Shown piece by piece: positions 23,042 through 24,797 of a DNA stretch of 24,797 bases. The position numbers were made by a program, and so were the translations under genes. The stretch is from positions 1 to 24,797 of IMG/VR virus record IMGVR_UViG_3300042564_000954. One strand, 5' to 3'. The stretch's first letter is position 1. Each line of letters begins with the position of its first letter. The notes under the pieces were generated by a model. The model saw only the letters and a list, made by a program, of their open reading frames with translations, did not search any database and was not told the origin of the DNA. Origin of the DNA: a virus.

Positions 23042-23317
23042 ATGACAACAATTGACAGAAATCCAGACATCCTCTTCAACGAGGAGGAACCATACACGGC
23101 CCAGATTCCACGGGGATACAAGGTCATCGAGGGGAAGAACCTGATGCACACAGCGAGGTCAGCGAAGATCCCGTTTGGAGTTGCCAGCATTATCAACAAG
23201 GTGACTCACAACTCAAGGCCGCAAACCGTTGGGCTTGTGATCCGAGACGCTGACATTGAGCGATTCGATACCGCGATCAAAAAGAAGCTCGCAAGGAAAC
23301 TAGCCGAAAGCAAATAA
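23042..23317 (+). CDS. Hypothetical protein (91 aa)
   Basis: A 91-residue product starting MTTIDRNPDILFNEEEP. It has a segment YKVIEGKNLMHTARSAKIPFGVASIINKV that could be a helix-turn-helix, and a basic C-terminal helix (DTAIKKKLARKLAESK). I do not recognise the family, and the HTH reading is tentative. The ATG follows the leader ACGAAACAAACAAA without a Shine-Dalgarno. The stop shares a base with the ATG of the next tiny gene (TAATG). It sits just after the resolvase in the same direction. Confidence 0.65.
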   Translation: MTTIDRNPDILFNEEEPYTAQIPRGYKVIEGKNLMHTARSAKIPFGVASIINKVTHNSRPQTVGLVIRDADIERFDTAIKKKLARKLAESK

Positions 23318-23433
23318 TGAGCGCAATAAGCATCGTAACACTGTTGCTGATATGGATCTTTGTAGGATTGATCCTAGCTGCCCTGTGGCATGTAATTATC
23401 AGCGAAAACGACGACAACTACCCGAAACCATAA
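23317..23433 (+). CDS. Single-helix membrane miniprotein (38 aa)
   Basis: A 38-codon frame joined on both sides by TAATG overlaps, which is strong positional evidence for such a short gene. The product begins MSAISIVTLLLIWIFVG and has one hydrophobic helix (about residues 4-27, ending LAALWHVII), then a short acidic tail (SENDDNYPKP) that would face the other side of the membrane. Possible roles are a small holin-like, exclusion or membrane-anchoring peptide. Nothing specific can be shown. Confidence 0.6.
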   Translation: MSAISIVTLLLIWIFVGLILAALWHVIISENDDNYPKP

Positions 23434-23789
23434 TGAACAAAGAAATTGAAATCAAAGGCCACTACGGAACGCACACAGTAACTGCGATCAAAGTCTCGGA
23501 CGGAGTTTACCGTCTGGCGTTAGTTAACAACTCTTGTAGGTTCGGCGGATTTGCGGATGGCATCTCAGAGGGCTTGAGTTTTATTGACCCTTCCGGTGGA
23601 CCACTAATCGCCCACGGCTCCCTTGCCAGCCAGTATCACGTCGATCTCCCCAACCTTAAGATCAAGAAACTGGAAAGCAGGATGGACGAGGGCTTGACCA
23701 TGCACCTTGAGTCTATTGACGACGATCTTGATGAGCCGTTGGGCGAGGCTTGCAGGCTCGATAACCCCGAATGCGAAAGCTGCCAATGA
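23433..23789 (+). CDS. Hypothetical protein (118 aa)
   Basis: The product starts MNKEIEIKGHYGTHTVTAIK, is strand-rich in its first half, and has an acidic C-terminal part ending in CRLDNPECESCQ, where three cysteines could bind a metal. I do not recognise a family. The start at 23433 (TAATG overlap with the membrane miniprotein stop) is preferred over an in-frame ATG at 23352 inside that gene. The end overlaps the next gene as ATGA. Confidence 0.65.
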   Translation: MNKEIEIKGHYGTHTVTAIKVSDGVYRLALVNNSCRFGGFADGISEGLSFIDPSGGPLIAHGSLASQYHVDLPNLKIKKLESRMDEGLTMHLESIDDDLDEPLGEACRLDNPECESCQ

Positions 23790-24106
23790 ATCCTGAACAA
23801 CAAAGAATCGCCATCGCGGAAGCGTGTGGGTGGAAGTTCATACCTGAGTATTACCACGGCGAAGACCAGCCTCCTGAGTTTACCACTGTTACTCCAGATG
23901 GTCGCCACCTATGCGGATACTATCCCGACTACCTCAACGACCTCAACGCGATGCACGAAGCAGAGAAGATGCTGAATAGAGAATCGGGCTACCACGGAAT
24001 CGGAGGGTATGGGTTATACCTAGTCGCGCTAGAACACAGTGTATCAGCTACTGCCTCCCAACGCGCTGAAGCATTCTTGAAAACACTTAACCTATGGACA
24101 CCATGA
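23786..24106 (+). CDS. Probable phage ABA-sandwich family protein (106 aa)
   Basis: Starts MNPEQQRIAIAEACGWKF and contains PDYLNDLNAMHEAEKML (about 57-73) and, near the end, ASQRAEAFLKTLNLW. This combination of 'iAeacGW', 'PdYlnDLNAmheaek' and 'RaeAflktLnlW' is what I associate with the small phage protein family called the phage ABA sandwich domain, of unknown biochemical role. The ATG at 23786 overlaps the preceding TGA, and the TGA overlaps an ATG of the next gene (24103). It is found in many phage early regions as a passenger of the replication block. Confidence 0.72.
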   Translation: MNPEQQRIAIAEACGWKFIPEYYHGEDQPPEFTTVTPDGRHLCGYYPDYLNDLNAMHEAEKMLNRESGYHGIGGYGLYLVALEHSVSATASQRAEAFLKTLNLWTP

Positions 24107-24498
24107 GCGGACTCGACGGACTCGGCTGGCCTAACCCCGAAGATGAACCAAAACCAAAAACTATGAACGAAACCGAAGCCCGAACCGTGGCATTGCTGCG
24201 GCTGCACTTCGGCTGCACCTTCGGCAAACTCGCCATGTGCTGCCAAGCCCTGTGGGATGCTGACCGATGCGAACACCTCACTGGATACCGCTACGGTTCC
24301 CCGATGGGTCAAGGCATGGTGATTGCCATGGAGGACTACTTCCGACTGGAACGCTGCGAATCCGACAACATGAGCATGGGCGAGCAGCGATGCGCGGCCT
24401 GCGGGCTGTCTCAAGTCGCCATCAGCCGATCACACGACACGCCCAAGCAATGCGGATTCTGCGGAGAGTTCGCCAGCATGTGGGATTCTATTGGATGA
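24103..24498 (+). CDS. Zinc-ribbon-containing hypothetical protein (131 aa)
   Basis: The C-terminal part has two Cys pairs, CAAC (about residues 96-99) and CGFC (about 117-120), which form a probable zinc ribbon. The middle is helical (TEARTVALLRLHFGC, FGKLAMCCQALWDADRC) with further cysteines. I do not recognise the family. Three starts are possible: 24094, 24103 (ATGA overlap with the preceding stop) and 24163. The last follows an A/C-rich leader, ACCAAAACCAAAAACT, just like those of uncoupled genes. I list 24103 because overlap starts are the rule in this chain, but initiation at 24163 is a real alternative. Confidence 0.65.
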   Translation: MSGLDGLGWPNPEDEPKPKTMNETEARTVALLRLHFGCTFGKLAMCCQALWDADRCEHLTGYRYGSPMGQGMVIAMEDYFRLERCESDNMSMGEQRCAACGLSQVAISRSHDTPKQCGFCGEFASMWDSIG

Positions 24499-24797
24499 AC
24501 ACGTTATTAGACCGACCAAAACCAACCAAATCCATGAACACACCACACGACCACGACCACAACGATATGACACCGCTAGACCACGCGCTAGCGCACAACA
24601 AGCAGTTAACCCAGCAACTTGAAGAAGTGAAATCAGACTTGGAGTTTCGCCGAGATCTTTACGCTCTCCAGACGAAGCAATTAGAGAAAGTCTGGAGGGA
24701 TCTTGCTGCCATGGCAAAGGACCGAGACCTTTGGAAAGCCGAGACTAAACGTTGGCGCGATATGTATATTGAATACGATGAGATGCTTGAGGGCGAT
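24495..24797 (+). CDS. Coiled-coil protein, N-terminal part (cut by right window edge)
   Basis: At least 101 codons are open to the window end. The first part is Pro/His/Asp-rich (from residue 14, MNTPHDHDHNDMTPLDHALAH), followed by a long charged helix with heptad-like Leu spacing (QLTQQLEEVKSDLEFRRDLY onward), so a coiled coil is likely. I do not recognise a family. The ATG at 24495 overlaps the previous stop (ATGA). A second in-frame ATG at 24534 is preceded by an A/C-rich leader (CCGACCAAAACCAACCAAAT) and may be the true start, which would remove 13 residues. Confidence 0.6.
   Translation, partial: MNTLLDRPKPTKSMNTPHDHDHNDMTPLDHALAHNKQLTQQLEEVKSDLEFRRDLYALQTKQLEKVWRDLAAMAKDRDLWKAETKRWRDMYIEYDEMLEGD

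Overview
The window is part of a tailed bacteriophage genome (Caudoviricetes), most likely podovirus-like. It carries a portal start, a large terminase subunit, two probable ejected internal virion proteins, a 2025-residue giant protein, a T7 gp12-like tail nozzle protein and a short trimeric tail fibre. The right part holds a RecT, exonuclease, SSB and RuvC recombination set among many small unknown genes. No integrase, repressor, DNA polymerase, helicase, endolysin, tRNA or CRISPR array was recognised, so lifestyle cannot be decided. The host cannot be fixed from sequence. A perfect TTGACA/TATAAT promoter fits a sigma70-type host, and canonical Shine-Dalgarno sequences are nearly absent, which fits phyla that initiate without them. 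Any phylum name would be a guess.

Layout. Bases 1-15832 are all on the minus strand and form the late virion block, read from right to left: an 86-residue protein, the tail nozzle protein (895 aa), the tail fibre (228 aa), a short AT-rich gap, two Ala/Gly/Gln-rich probable internal virion proteins (336 and 662 aa), the giant polyvalent protein, small terminase subunit (GTG start), large terminase subunit, a 95-residue basic protein with an AT-hook-like motif, and the first 148 residues of the portal. Capsid and scaffold genes probably lie beyond the left edge.

Bases 15833-16926 are a 1.1-kb divergent control region with no convincing gene. It holds a candidate leftward late promoter, a perfect rightward sigma70 promoter, two 37-nt direct repeats exactly 60 bp apart (one folded into a hairpin), five iteron-like repeats of about 17 bp, a short direct repeat with a palindrome, and an ACCAC microsatellite at the first early start codon.

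Bases 16927-24797 are rightward early genes. They start with several small unknown proteins, two of them zinc-ribbon-like. These are followed by a stand-alone DnaA domain IV-like protein, a RecT annealing protein, two tiny ORFs, a PD-(D/E)XK exonuclease, an SSB-like protein, an inserted AT-rich HNH endonuclease with its own possible promoter, and a RuvC-like resolvase, then further small proteins up to a coiled-coil protein cut by the window edge. Genes here start in one of two ways: an ATGA, GTGA or TAATG overlap with the preceding stop, or a G-poor A/C-rich leader (CAAACAAAAC type) directly before ATG. This pattern, the giant virion protein, the DnaA-like protein and the control region are the most interesting parts of the window.
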